Part shown: in pieces, positions 11,063 through 22,696 of the stretch
Layout of the letters: the number at the start of each line of letters is the position of its first letter
Position numbering within the stretch: the first letter of the stretch is position 1
Source: Platynereis dumerilii
Lineage: Eukaryota; Annelida; Polychaeta; Phyllodocida; Nereididae
Length of the DNA: 64,000 bases
NCBI GenBank assembly: GCA_026936325.1
Contig: JAPTHN010000014.1
Location: 24,287,348-24,351,347 of the forward strand
Direction of reading: 5' to 3'
Translations under genes and position numbers: made by a program
The notes under the pieces: generated by a model
The model's input: only the letters and a program-made list of their open reading frames with translations
Database searches by the model: none
What the model was told of the DNA's origin: nothing

Positions 11063-11793
11063 GCTTCAGGGCACCTCTGTCCAGAACTATATTGATTTGG
11101 GTAATGGCAAATTCATCCAGGGAATATGTTTCAGTCATCAAGAACTATGAATTAAAAATGTAGTTGAAAATAACACAATCATACTAATAGATACAAAGAA
11201 AGATAAACTTTATTTCATGAAGGTAAACCTATTAATTATAAATATTTATTTACAATGGGGCCCTCCTATTAGTGAAATATTAGGGACCAAAAACATCATA
11301 AGGAAATAAAATATTATATATAGCGATATTAATTTAAAATAAGTGATAATAAAATAGAGTCAAAAGGTACATTAAATAGTGTCATAGCCGCTAAACATTT
11401 GAAGACAGAGAAAAGCTGTCAGAGATGCATATTTACAAAACTAAAAAAATTTAATTTCCACGTGTAAATAATTCGAAAGAAGTGTAACGACAAGTTCTGA
11501 ACAGGTATGCACAGGTTATGCTGGCTCATACTTCAAGGAGTGGAGGTTTTTTTCCAAAAAAAGAAATTCAAAACCAACTAAGGAATATGTCATATCTCGG
11601 ACATTAGCGTGGCCAGCAGGGGGCAAAGGGGGGAGCAAGTTGCCCCCTACCCCCCTTCCCGAAGAGATTTTGGGGACATTTTTGCAGATATATGGCATAA
11701 AATAGGAGAACAATTGGGGGAAAGGTGAAAAAAATGGGGAAATGGCGGGAAACAATAGATAAATGGCAAGCAAAATGGGGAAATGGTTGTAAA

Positions 11794-12203
11794 CAGTGGT
11801 CGAAATAAGGGGGGGTCAGGGGGGGTTTGACCCCCCAAATGCTCATGGGACCCCCTCAAATACATTTTTAAAAAGGACCCGGAGGGGGTCCTCAAAAAAC
11901 CCCCCCAAATACTGAAAGTGTGCAGAGAAGTGAGCACGAAGCAGCAAGTATAGCCTAATCAGCAAAGAAAACCTCTTGTAATTTATATACATTACCAATA
12001 GGGTTTTCACAACTCATTTTCTGAGATAAAACATGCCTTTAAAAAGCCCAGAGTTCATTTTTAGAGCATCTGAAAAAATTCGGCTTCAGGGCACCTCTGG
12101 CGGCTCGTTGGCAGCCCGCGGACTGCCAGCTACAAGGACTTCAACCCTTTGGGTCTTCCAACTGAGAGACCCCCCCGAATAACATGGCCTATTTCGACCA
12201 CTG
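11794..12203. mobile_element. hAT MITE, 410 bp, with 8-bp target duplication
   Basis: Ends CAGTGGTCGAAATA...TATTTCGACCACTG. The 8-bp duplication GTTGTAAA is at 11786-11793 and 12204-12211. Y2 at about 23485-23500 has the single uninterrupted GTTGTAAAGAAG, a clean empty site, so the insertion happened after the Y duplication. A second member lies at 28683-29075. The 8-bp duplication and CAGTG start point to hAT. It is non-coding. Confidence 0.93.
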
Positions 12204-12552
12204 GTTGTAAAGAAGCGATGAACATTATGAAAAAGATAGGGAAATTTACCAAAAGGGGAGATGTTTATATTTGCTTAAGAAAATGGGAAATTAGAATCCA
12301 TAAGTAGTTTTTTAAAAGGGGGACTATTATTAATAGTAAAAAAGGGTCTGCAATTTTAGTGAAGAGATGAAAAATGGAGAACCACCTGTACATAAATTCA
12401 GAACTGCAAATGGAGACAGACCTTTTGACTGATTCTTTATGAAACAGTACATAATCTAAAAGGACATGTGTACAGCATCCGCAAACAGTGGTGTGTTTAG
12501 GGGGCCATTGCGCTATACCCCCCCGTACAATTACGGAGCCCTCTGTCGTAAT

Positions 12553-12764
12553 GAAGAGTCTGTTGTGTTGCAATATATTTGTAAAATAGTTTTTCAACTA
12601 CAACAGACTCTACTAGGTGCTGTATGCTTACGGCACCCTCTGTCGTCTTTGTTGCGTCATACTTAAATTTAAAGTAAAATTGCTTAATTAATGCCTATAT
12701 ACTCCCATGTATTAATTTAAGCATAATTAAGAGTCTGTTGTGTTGCAATATATTTGTAAAAACT
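12553..12764. repeat. Direct repeat within Y1
   Basis: AGAGTCTGTTGTGTTGCAAT followed by ATATTTGTAAAA occurs at about 12555 and again at about 12730, bracketing a segment with CCCTCTGTCGTC. The same arrangement is kept in Y2 (about 23847 and 24021), so it predates the Y duplication. Confidence 0.7.
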
Positions 12765-15700
12765 TTGTTTTTAGCATTTTATGCCACGGGAGCCCACTAA
12801 CTTTTTTGTTCTTTGTCAATTATTCGGTTGTCCTTACACTACTCAACATCTCAAATTGGTTTATTATGTAAGAATCACGCAGATATCGATCACCTGTTGT
12901 GTCCATATTGATTATTACAACTTCAGAATTAACTATTAAAAGAAGATCACCTATTTTTCTATCAACTATGCAATATTGATTCTTCACTCACTGCTGTCCT
13001 TATTTCTATCACAGACTCTTCCAAAACAGTTTGACATAAGTGCAAGGCATTCTCAACAACAGCTCAGATTCATTGAAATACTCAATTATCGCAAAGTCAA
13101 AACTGTGTTACCATGTATCACAATATTACGGTTGCCAAGATTAGAGGCAGACTGACCCCACAAGTTATATTTTGACCTCTATAACATAATTTTTTGATAA
13201 ACCAGATTTGTTTCAAAGGTTGCTTGTAGGCATACTCAGGCGCTGGGCCCCAGTGCATTGCCCTCCTGCCCTAGACGTGGTCATGATGACAAAAAACCCT
13301 GATCACACTTTTAAAGAAGTTTCACATGCCATATTATGATCAAACTTTCTGGCGGATTGCGTTACCTATCGGACACATATTTGATAAGAACAACCGGTTT
13401 GATTCAATGAAGGCAAGTGAAACAATTTCAAGTAATTCTAATATGACATATTCGATATTCCTACACCCTTTCTGTTTGATCTTGACTTCCTGAGGACCAA
13501 TATTGTACCGTATAACTTCCCTTCTTTTCTCTCAATTTGGATATTTGACAGGATTCAAATGATAAATATGACATTTGAAATGAATTAATATAATTGATCC
13601 ATAGTTATACAGGAAAAAAATCTGAAATTTTCAAAAGCAATCTCCATCTATTGCTGTCAAATTGCTATGAGTCATCAAAAGGTTTGTCATCTGTGAATTT
13701 CATTAGATCTGAGGAATCTGAGGAATCTGAGGATGGCTTATTGTTATCTTGATACATTTGGCAGGCCGTGTAAACTTTGTTTTTGTCATGACTTGGCTTC
13801 TGTTAAGTTATCTGTACATACACACAGCTTTTGTGATTATCATTTTCAACAAACAGGCATATCTTCGCCTATTGACTTGGTTATCTCTATATTTTTTTGT
13901 GCAATTGATATTTAATCTGATGGGCAAATGCTTAGTTCTTTGAAATCTTTGACACCTCAGACGGCCATCTATCAGCACTAGTCTTGATATGACTCTTTGT
14001 CTGTACACTTTCAGCTTACAGACAGTTTGTAACTTATTGTTGTCTTTTTATTGTGTGATCCTTATCTTAAAAGGCAAACAAAGGAGTCTTGAGTTTCATC
14101 ACAAAATGTCCTTATTGTTTTATTGAGTTTTGTAGTTGAGAACTTTTCCCAAAGGCATGACTATGTAGTCTTATGCCTCTGATGGGAAAAGGTACAATGA
14201 AAAGACAAAGTAAAGCTGAATATCATATGACTTACTATTTATTCATTTTTATCACAAAATATTGATTTCTGATTGGCATTAGCAGATGTGGCAGTTTTAC
14301 GACCTTGCAGGCAGGCGTGTGTATTGGCGCCCGAGCAGGCTAGTGTGCAAGCAGGCTGCAGGCAAGCACTCTGGATGGGGGGGGGGTACTGGCCCTATGG
14401 GCAGGAGGGCAATGCCCTGCGACCCACCACCAGAAGGGGCCCACCAGCAACCTTAAAATAATTTGGTTGTAAAAAATCAAGGAAAGACGACGTAAATGAT
14501 TCAAAATCTAATGTCCAGTCTAACAAAAATCCAAAATTATAAGTTAAAGCTTGATAAGCATAATGATAAAAAAAGACATCATAATGGGCCCCCTATCCCT
14601 AGACCAGTAGAACTTGGGCGGAATAGCGGCTAACCATACCACTGAGAAGAACAGTTATTTTATTGTCGTTCATGGCTAAATGGAATATGGTGATTCCGAA
14701 TCTGATGTTTTCCAGTTTCTCTACCTTGAGCATTTTTACATATTTAGGTTTCCATTGCAACCATGCATTTCAGTAATTAGGATATCATGCTTATAAACAC
14801 TTTTGTGTCCATAACTTCTTTGATTGTAATCGTGAATGTGGAACATATAGTTGTAAGGGATAATGTCTCTCCAAACAGGGTGAAGAGAAATATACTTATG
14901 GGCAAAATAACTAATACAGCCCACATTAGGGGGGGGGGTAAGTTATGAGGCATAGCACTAGTAGGTACAGACAAGATAATTATACCAAATAAATGGTACA
15001 GTTGCCTGCCTGACAGTATTATCCGATGTCTAGAATAATTTTTCCTTGATACCGAACTTTTTCCCTTGGTAAAACAGCAACAAGGGGGCAAATACTATTA
15101 GATATTTGTGGTTTGCTTGGTGAATAAAGGATTTACAACAACATTACTTTTTATTTTTTTATTAGGCGCGATGCCGTTTGGATGGCCCTCGGTGAAGTCC
15201 AGCAGGTCTAATACTGGATAGTGATTTATTTGATTTGACATCATCATAATAACAGCAGGAAGAAGAAGAATAAGGTCAAGTGCACAATTTTGTTATTGAT
15301 TTCTTTTTCAGTGTGTTAGAGCACCAAAAGTTGGTGCTAGCCAGTTAAAATTATTCTGAGACTGAAAGTAAAGTATGGGTGCAATTAATTAAACAGGACA
15401 ATCTCCAAGTTGTTGTACTTGCTGACAAGTTTTGTCAAAAATGCCTAAGGTAGTAGCTGGTGCCATGGCGCTGCTAAAGAACGAATGCATCCAAGCCACG
15501 TGTTTCAATCATCAATGACTATGAATTTGTAATGAAAATTGAAAATAAAACAATCACATTTAGATAGACAGATACATAAACTTTATTTCATGAAAGTAAA
15601 ACTGATTAATCATAGATACTTATTGATGATAGGGCCCTCCTGTTAGTGAAATACTTATGACTAAAAGCATAAAAAAGTAATATAATCGAATATAGTTATG

Positions 15701-16170
15701 TAAATATAAAATAAGCGATAATAAAATACTGTCTTAAGCACAATTAAAACTTAGTATAATGGCAGATGAAACTTTTTACGACATAGTTAAGCTGTCAGAC
15801 ATGCATATTGAATCAGAAAATGTAATTGCCACGTGTAAATAATGCAAACAAGTGGACAGACAACTTCTGTAAAGGAGTGGAGAGGAGTGCTGATAATAAT
15901 TTAGGGGTGGATGTTTTATTCCATTCAATAAAAAAATTTAAAAGCAACTGGGGGGAAATTTCGTATCTCGGAGACAATCAGGCTGGACAGAATGTGTTAA
16001 TTACTATGAGACTGAAAAGGTTTAATGCAACAGTGTTCAATTAAGTCCTCACTCAACTCTGGTGTACAGACCAGGATGCCACTGGGGGAAAAGGTCACGA
16101 CCCGGAGGTGAACTTTTACCACTTGATCAGAAGTCCTGCCCACCAGGGACAGCCACAGGAGGGGTGGGAG

Positions 16171-16339
16171 CAGTGGCGTGACTAGGAGGTATCGAGCAGG
16201 GAGTAGCACCTGGTGGGGCGCGTGATTCTCAGGAGGGGCAACAACAATAATAATTGTAGGTTGAAGTTTGTATAGCGGGGGGACAGTTCCAATATGAAGG
16301 GGTACATGCCCGTTCGTGCCCCCCGTACGGACACCACTG
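16171..16339. mobile_element. Short CAGTGGCG-type element (hAT-like) in X2
   Basis: Left end CAGTGGCGTGACTAG and right end GTACGGACACCACTG give a roughly matched inverted repeat. Related, more decayed versions lie at about 4040-4170 in X1 and 26262-26360 in X3, so it is ancestral to the X units. No target duplication was recognised. Confidence 0.55.
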
Positions 16340-17709
16340 AGTGTGTGGATGCATGAGTGAGTGAGTGAGTTTGTGTTTTACGCCCCATCAGCACCAGTGT
16401 GCAGTCCGGGAAATTATCACCAGCTGATGACAATCGATGTCCTCAGCCCCACATGACAATCACCCTAGCACTGTCATCACCCTCCCATGACACTCTCACA
16501 GTGTCATGGCCTAGCCATGACTTTGGCAGTGCTCAAAATCATCTTTGACTGGCTATTTAAAAATAACTACTGCAACTATCACTTCCAAACTTGGTATAAA
16601 GTTGTATCACAGTGTCAACTAACTCTATGAATTTTGGCAGACCTATCCATTACATAATGAGGAAAAGAACCAGAAGGCTCACGAGAAATTAGGAAATTGT
16701 CATCAGCTGCTGATGACTTTGCAGTATTTCGTGAAATTGGATAGAATGAAGTTCTGCAACTGACATGCTGCTGTGTGGTGAGGATGGCTGCAAAGAGATC
16801 AGACTTTCTTCTGAGACCCAACTGATCAACCCCAAACATTCAATCATCCTGTCAGGGCCAGGACTTGGCTGGAATTGCAATTGTCCTCATATACTGGTAA
16901 TTTCCCTGACTGGTGTGGGCTATTTAGAGGCAAGAGTGTGTGGATGCATCACCCCAGAGGAAAAAAAAAAAAAGATGTTCACATGTTAATTTTATCAGTG
17001 GGTTGTCACATCACCTTGAGGGTTATGCCTTCTGTGGAGTAATAACCAGATAGACTCCTCCTTCAACAGAATTTTCTGTACCCCCCCCATGCAGGCCATA
17101 TTTCAAGTATTAAGTCAGTGGGGATTTGGCCCACCAACCTCTGCAAAATCCCCACTGCTGACAGAAAATTTCTCCACCAGTTAGCCCTCTTTGATTCTAA
17201 ATTTGAATTTCACGTAAAATTTCTATAATGTAGCAATTAGCAGTACCACTGGAGGGAAACTGGTGGAATTTAAATTGGTAAATCAAATTCAATTATTTAT
17301 TTCTGAGAATTCAATTTGATAGGTACATTGTAAATCAATTTGAAGTTTTTGAACTATTTGTTTGTGACAACAGTTCAATCTGAGATTTTTGCAGCCAGGC
17401 ATCTCTGTGGCGAGATAATAAACTGCCTTCATAGTGCAAAATCACGTGGGTGTATCACATTGACACGCATTATTGCACATACAATCACTATTTTGTACAG
17501 AGCTGGGATACTATTTTTTTCATGGTCACAGCGACAGTAATATTGATTTCGGGAGTAATGATTTTCTCTTTTATGCTTTACCCAGTGCTGTAGCCTGGGC
17601 TGAATCCTTGGGGGGGGGGGGGAGAGTCGGCATGCGCACCCCTGAAAACTGCTGAAAATTGACATTTTTGTATGTTTAAACAAATTCTGCCAAATTCTGG
17701 GGTGGGTGG

Positions 17710-17825
17710 GGGACAGCTGATAATGTAAATGTTAATATACTCATTGTAAAGCGCACTTGAACGTTCAGCTTCGAGTGGAAAGTAGCGCTTTAGAAATGTC
17801 ATAATAATGATAATAAAATGGTCTC
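17710..17825 (+). mobile_element. LINE 3'-tail fragment in X2
   Basis: Contains TTGTAAAGCGCACTTGAACG and GTAGCGCTTTAGAAATGTCA, ending in (ATAATG)n-like sequence. This is typical of CR1/L2 3' ends. Absent from X1 at the equivalent place. Confidence 0.5.
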
Positions 17826-18392
17826 CGTGTGGGGAGACCATAAAGAGACTCTGGTTGATTGCGCACTGGACTGTCTTTGTTGGAAGTCCTTTCAAAAGTA
17901 CTTTTATTCTATAGAGGCTTTATATTTAATATAATTTCAACGTTGCAATTTTTTTCTTTTCAATGTTTTATCACAGACCTCTCAGAAATGGTTTGACACA
18001 AATGTAAGCCATTAGTTCATTAAATATTCATGCTTTCTGGCAGTGCATTTTTGAACATAGGAACTGTGAGACCAAATGGCCGCCAGATCGGGGGGGGGGG
18101 GAGGGAGGTAGGCTGCACAGTGGGCCCATATGCCAAATCAGAATTCGACTTCTACTACATCATTTTTACCTTCAGTGAACAAAGTTCGAAGAAGGCATTG
18201 TTATCACTTTGGTCAAAAGTTGTCCGTCCGCCGATCGAGCAGTCTGATGGTTTGGCAGCCGGTCGGTCGGGCTGGATGAAATTTTTTACAGATGCAGCCT
18301 GTATGGTCTAGTTGTGCCTCTTGAAGGTCTGATTTGTGGATATCTATACTTTTTGTAATATTTAGAAAAATAACGTGCGCAAAGCACTTTAA

Positions 18393-18814
18393 AGGGCATT
18401 CTGCACATCATCTTACTACTGATCTGAAGTCCTGGTTATCTTGTTTATAACTACTATGTTGCTACTGCATAACAGGGCATACTAAGGTAGCAACGGATTG
18501 ATGAAGCATGCAGCCATGTTTTGTCATAATTGCTGACCTCTTGTTGTTTTGACAAATTCTCAGTGAGCTATTGGGTTGGGGAAGCGTCTCAATGACATCA
18601 CGGGATTCCCTCTTTCCAGTTTTTCTAGGATGCTTTTCCTGGGTCTCTAAAATGGCATGTAAACAATGTGTATGTTCCTGTAAAGTTGATCAACACAATC
18701 ATAGGCAAAATAAACCCCGTGTGCAAAGTTTGAATGAAATTGGTGCAGTATTTTGTCTCAAAATTGGTCCACAAGATTCCAGAGATGGACAGTAACAATA
18801 GGGCAGAATGCCCT
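18393..18814. mobile_element. 422-bp inverted-repeat insertion in X2
   Basis: Ends AGGGCATTCTGC...GCAGAATGCCCT, a perfect 12-bp inverted repeat. X1 runs straight from AGAAAAATGACTTTTTAAAA near 5763 without it. TAAA lies on both sides of GGGC...GCCC, a possible short target duplication. Superfamily undetermined. Confidence 0.7.
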
Positions 18815-18879
18815 AAAAATGACTTTTTAAAATTGTCATATAAATTATGTATGCCTATGCACGGCAACAATGTCTGCAG

Positions 18880-19000
18880 CCCACATCTTTTGCAAGAGAG
18901 AATCCTCTGTTAATAGCTGAAGTACTAGAGGCCCTCTATGGGGTAACTCTAGCCAAGCTCCCTCAGGATATTGCTGTTGTTAAAGTTGGATTGCATAACC
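18880..19000 (+). pseudogene. Second copy of the TatD-like exon remnant
   Basis: Duplicate of 5830-5970 reading PTSFARENPLLIAEVLEALY then GVTLAKLPQDIAVVK. After the K the reading shifts, so the terminal N...LF element of the X1 copy is lost here. It survives only as part of the X duplication. Confidence 0.25.
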
Positions 19001-19199
19001 TTATTTTATGGCAGGTCCTCTTGTTGCCCCTCACAGATTCTACTGAGTTGTCCATGAGATCAAAACCAGAATAACTCATGGGGTTGTACTGCTTGATGCA
19101 CTGCACTGATAATACAAATGTTGAGCATTTAGCAAAGAACTCCAATCCAAGACCCAATCTTACAATTAAAATAAGTTCCTTTTGAGAAGTCTTGAAACA

Positions 19200-19282
19200 C
19201 GTGTGAAAAGTTAGTACCACCTCGGGCAAACTACTACCCCCCCCCCCCCAGTCGTAAATTCTGAATGGTCCCTTAAGCACAT
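19200..19282. mobile_element. Solo Harbinger-like right end, X2 copy
   Basis: Same sequence as 6150-6235 with a longer poly-C run. It ends AATGGTCCC followed by TTAAG. Confidence 0.6.
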
Positions 19283-19507
19283 GTATATATATGAAATGTT
19301 TGTTCAGGACTCGTTCAGCTAGGATACCATTTTGTCAATATTGTGACAAAAAATTATGTCACTCCCTACGCTCATGAAAAAAGTTTGCCCTTAATATTCT
19401 GCAAGATTTGATGACATCACCATAAGACAGCCTTGTCAGAAAATAAGAACCCCCTCAATTTCCCTTGATTTACATTTCATAAGATCATACTTTTAGGGAT
19501 CATTTCT

Positions 19508-19995
19508 CACAAAGACCTGTGAAGCATCATAGCAACCAGTGCCTTCGCAAAGACCTGTGAGGGATCATAGCATCCGATGTTTCACAAAGACCTGTGAAGC
19601 ATCATAGCAACCTGTGTTTCACAAAGACCTGTGAAGCATCATAGCAACCGGTGTTGCACAAAGACCTGTGAAGCATCATAGCAACCAGTGCCTTCCAAAG
19701 ACCTGTGAGGCATCATAACAACCAGTGTTTCAGAAAGACCTGTGAAGCATCATAGCAACCAGTGCTTTCACAAAGACCTGTGAGGCATCATAGCAACCAG
19801 TGTTTAAAAAAAAAGACCTGTGAAGATCATACTTTTAGGGATCATTTCTCACAAAGACCTGTGAAGCATCATAGCAACCAGTGTTTCACAAAGACCTGTG
19901 AAGCATCATAGCAACCAGCGCCTTTACAAAGACCTGTGAGGAACCATAGTAACCTGTGCCTTCGTAGCAACCAGTGTTTCACAAAGACCTGTGAA
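19508..19995. repeat. 37-bp minisatellite upstream of LINE copy 2
   Basis: About 12-13 copies of the same unit as at 6468-6783. A segment starting GATCATACTTTTAGGGATCA, which marks the left edge of the array at about 19484, occurs a second time inside it at about 19827. The array therefore grew by a larger duplication that included its own flank. Confidence 0.9.
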
Positions 19996-20003
19996 GCGGC
20001 ATC

Positions 20004-21845
20004 ATGCCAAATAAATCAAAGTTGTACTCTGATGTGCTGCGGATTGGATTAAAAGAATCAACCGAGACTGTCTCACTTGCGAGGTTTCAGAATGGAAGTA
20101 ACTCTTGTCAGAATAACTCAATCAGACTTACCAATCGTTTGAAATCCTGTCAGAATCTACTACTCATCGCAGTTCCCCAGACAACCATCCTCTAAACACT
20201 TCAAACAACATTTTAAGAGCCTGTGTGTGGAATGCCCAAAGTCTTAGACAAAAAACCCAGTCTGTGAATGATTTTAGGAATGAATTTAACTTGGTTATCT
20301 TTCTCTTCACTGAAACATGGCTGAAAGTAGATGATAAAGTCGAAATTGGTGAACCAGAAAGTAATGGTCAATGCTTTTTTCTAAGCTCACCCCGAGAAGG
20401 TAGACAAGGGGGTGGAGTTGGCTGCATTGTCAAATCAGGTCTACATGCAATGAAAATGGAAAGTGTGAAAACAAAGACGTTTGAGCACATGGAAGTCCAA
20501 CTGAAATTGATTGGAAAAATTGTAACAATCCTACTTGTATATCGCCCTGAACCCTCTAACCAAAATAAGTACAGCTTGACTGAATTCTATGAGGAATTCA
20601 CAAGTTTTGTCGCTGGTTATCAAACAAGTCACAATGAAATTATTATAACAGGTGATTTCAACTTTCATATGAACATAGAAGAAGATAGCAAAGCCTTCCA
20701 ATTTAGGAATATCTTAGAAATGTTTAATCTTGAACAACATGTTACATCTCCAACACACAAAAGTGGAAACACTTTGGACCTAGTTATAACCCATAGAAAT
20801 TCAAGTCTCAAAGATTGTGTGGTTGGTGACCTGCTTTCTGATCACCACTGCTTCCTTTTCAACATCGAGGTGGCTAAAGGCAAAAATCCGAAAAAGAAAA
20901 TAGCATTTCGAAAAACTAAGGATATTAATATACCAAAATTTAAGAATGATATCCGTCTACATCTTGCTAAGAATGGTCCACAACTACAAATGGCTAACGA
21001 TCTGAGCAGTCTTGTGCTTTTATACAACTCGACCAGTAAGGTGCTGGACAAACACGCACCAATTAAGATCAAACAAGTAACACTTCGAAAACCAACACCA
21101 TTCACAAATGCTGATATAAAGAATGTTAAGACCAGCAAAAGAAAGGCAGAAAGAAAGTGGAGACGAACCGGACTTCAGACAGACTGGGAAATATTTAAAG
21201 AAAAACGAAATTATTTAAAAGAGAGACTCAATCAACTTAGAATAGATGACCTGAAGAAAAAGATTGAAAAAACGAAGGGTAATTCAAAGGCTATGTTTAA
21301 GATACTTAATTCAAGCCTTAACAGAAAACAAGAACTTCCTCTACCACATCACGTAAACGAAGCAGATCTTGCAAATGATTTCAACAAGTTCTTTGATGAC
21401 AAAATCAAGAAAATTAGATCAAAGTTAGATGCAAACAGCACAAGCATTGAAAACAATCTTGAGACCCATTCAGGCCAAAAGCTACTTCAATTCAAAACAC
21501 TCTCCGAGAAAGAGATAAAGAAAATCATCACAGATATGCCTGTGAAGCACTGTAACCTTGACCCAATACCCACATGGTTACTGCTGGAATGCATCGATGA
21601 ATTTCTCCCGGTCATTGCTAAAATAGTCAATGCATCACTCAAACAAGGGAAAATGCCTGATGAACTGAAACATGCCCTTGTAAAACCTCTCCTAAAGAAA
21701 AATGGACTTGATCTCATTAAGAAGAATTACAGACCAGTTTCAAATTTTATCTTTACTGAGCAAAGTGATAGAAGGAGCTGTCATCAAACAGTACACCAGT
21801 CACCTCACACTTGGAAGTCTTGATGACGAAAAACAGCTACAATAC
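20004..21845 (+). mobile_element. CR1/L2-clade LINE, copy 2 (X2), interrupted at 3' side
   Basis: Starts TGCCAAATAAATCAAAGTTG directly after the minisatellite and is very similar to copy 1. It keeps the start of the RT domain that copy 1 lost, but stops at ...GACGAAAAACAGCTACAATAC, where a hAT element is inserted. Y2 follows beyond the hAT, so the rest of the LINE is missing. Confidence 0.9.
20225..21823 (+). pseudogene. LINE endonuclease and start of RT, copy 2
   Basis: Open frame of 532 residues, the longest in the window. WNAQSL (2-7), TETWL with the likely catalytic Glu at 30, TGDFNFH (142-148) and SDHH (205-208) mark the endonuclease. A basic, coiled linker follows (about 275-400). From about 435 the RT fingers begin: LDPIPTWLL, then ALVKPLLKKNGLD and NYRPVSN. 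A frame change near 21745 puts the continuation (IEGAVIKQYTSHLTLGSLDD) in another frame. The catalytic RT loop is absent. By family it would nick target DNA and prime cDNA synthesis; this copy is dead but its EN part is unbroken. Confidence 0.88.
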
Positions 21846-22680
21846 TAGGGTGCCAATGAAATGCCAACTTTGGAAATGTCAAGGTCTACCCCCTGAACTT
21901 TTTCCTTTTAGTCTTTGGATAAACTCTTCCAAATTTCAGGAAAACTAATTGATATTTAGAGGTTGCTCAATGGCACTGAAGTTTATAATGCAAATCCAAT
22001 GGGGTTCCGAGTCAAAAATTAACAGAAAGAGTCCCAGCAGACACACCAAAATGAAAATCTATTGGAATTATTGGTTTTGGGACCCTCATAGTGTCCTTTC
22101 ATCAAAACAATCATGTTTCAGCAAAAATAATCATGACTGGGGGCTTATATGGCAGCCATTTTGAAAAATTTTCCAAACCAATTTTCACCAAGAATTCTGA
22201 CTTAAATTGTCATAAGACCACCATATTTTAATATAAGAATATGTTTTATGTATATTAACCCCAATTAATGTGTCTTTGTCACTTTGAATACAAATGTTAT
22301 TAGTCAAAGGTCAATTAGAGCCAAAAGTATAGGCAAAAATAGATTTCAGCAGCCATTTATCAAAATGGCTGCCATATGAAGCCTATGGAACAACACAAGT
22401 CAATGAAAAATGGCATTTTGATAAAAGGACACTATTAGGATCCCAAAACCAATAATTCCAATAGATTTTCATTTTGGTGTATCTACTGGAACCCGTAAGT
22501 TAATTTTTGACTCCGAACCCCATTGGATTTACATTATAAACTTCAACGCCATTGAGCAACCTCTAGAAATCAATTGATTTTCAAGAAATTTGGCACAGGA
22601 TCAAACGGAAAAAGGTTCAGGGGGTAAGACCTTGACATTTCTCTATTTTTATTTTTCCAGTGCATTTCATTGGCACCCTA
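21846..22680. mobile_element. Foldback hAT element, 835 bp, inside LINE copy 2
   Basis: Perfect 19-bp terminal inverted repeat TAGGGTGCCAATGAAATGC. The 8-bp duplication TACAATAC is at 21838-21845 and 22681-22688. The inner sequence is also largely self-complementary (for example CTATTGGAATTATTGGTTTTGG near 22061 against its complement near 22451), so it could fold on itself. It is non-coding. The YARNG start and 8-bp duplication identify hAT. Confidence 0.93.
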
Positions 22681-22696
22681 TACAATACCCATCCAA

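Larger units (their letters stand above)
11083..15250. repeat. Segmental duplication unit Y1
   Basis: Aligns with Y2 (22697-25425) over nearly its whole length, including TGATTTGGGTAATGGCAAAT at the left and GTGAAGTCCAGCAGGTCTAA at the right. Its first 500 bp are also a diverged match to the left end of X (shared TTTATTTCATGAAGG, CACGTGTAAATAAT and related words). Y1 has extra sequence near 13140-14150 that Y2 lacks, and a hAT MITE at 11794. A part near 11680-12330 has a further diverged inverted relative at 44540-44815. Confidence 0.8.
15256..21845. repeat. Segmental duplication unit X2
   Basis: Sister of X1. It lacks the MITE at 2729-3602 and the SINE at 4409-4813, keeping uninterrupted sites for both. 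It gained a 422-bp inverted-repeat element at 18393-18814 and a short LINE tail at about 17710-17820. Its right end stops inside the LINE, where a hAT element and then Y2 follow. Confidence 0.8.

Noticed and set aside
9581-11163. Pro/Ala/His-rich open frames on both strands
   Set aside because: They come from GCCCGC-type repeats and show no domain; stops are avoided only because of composition.
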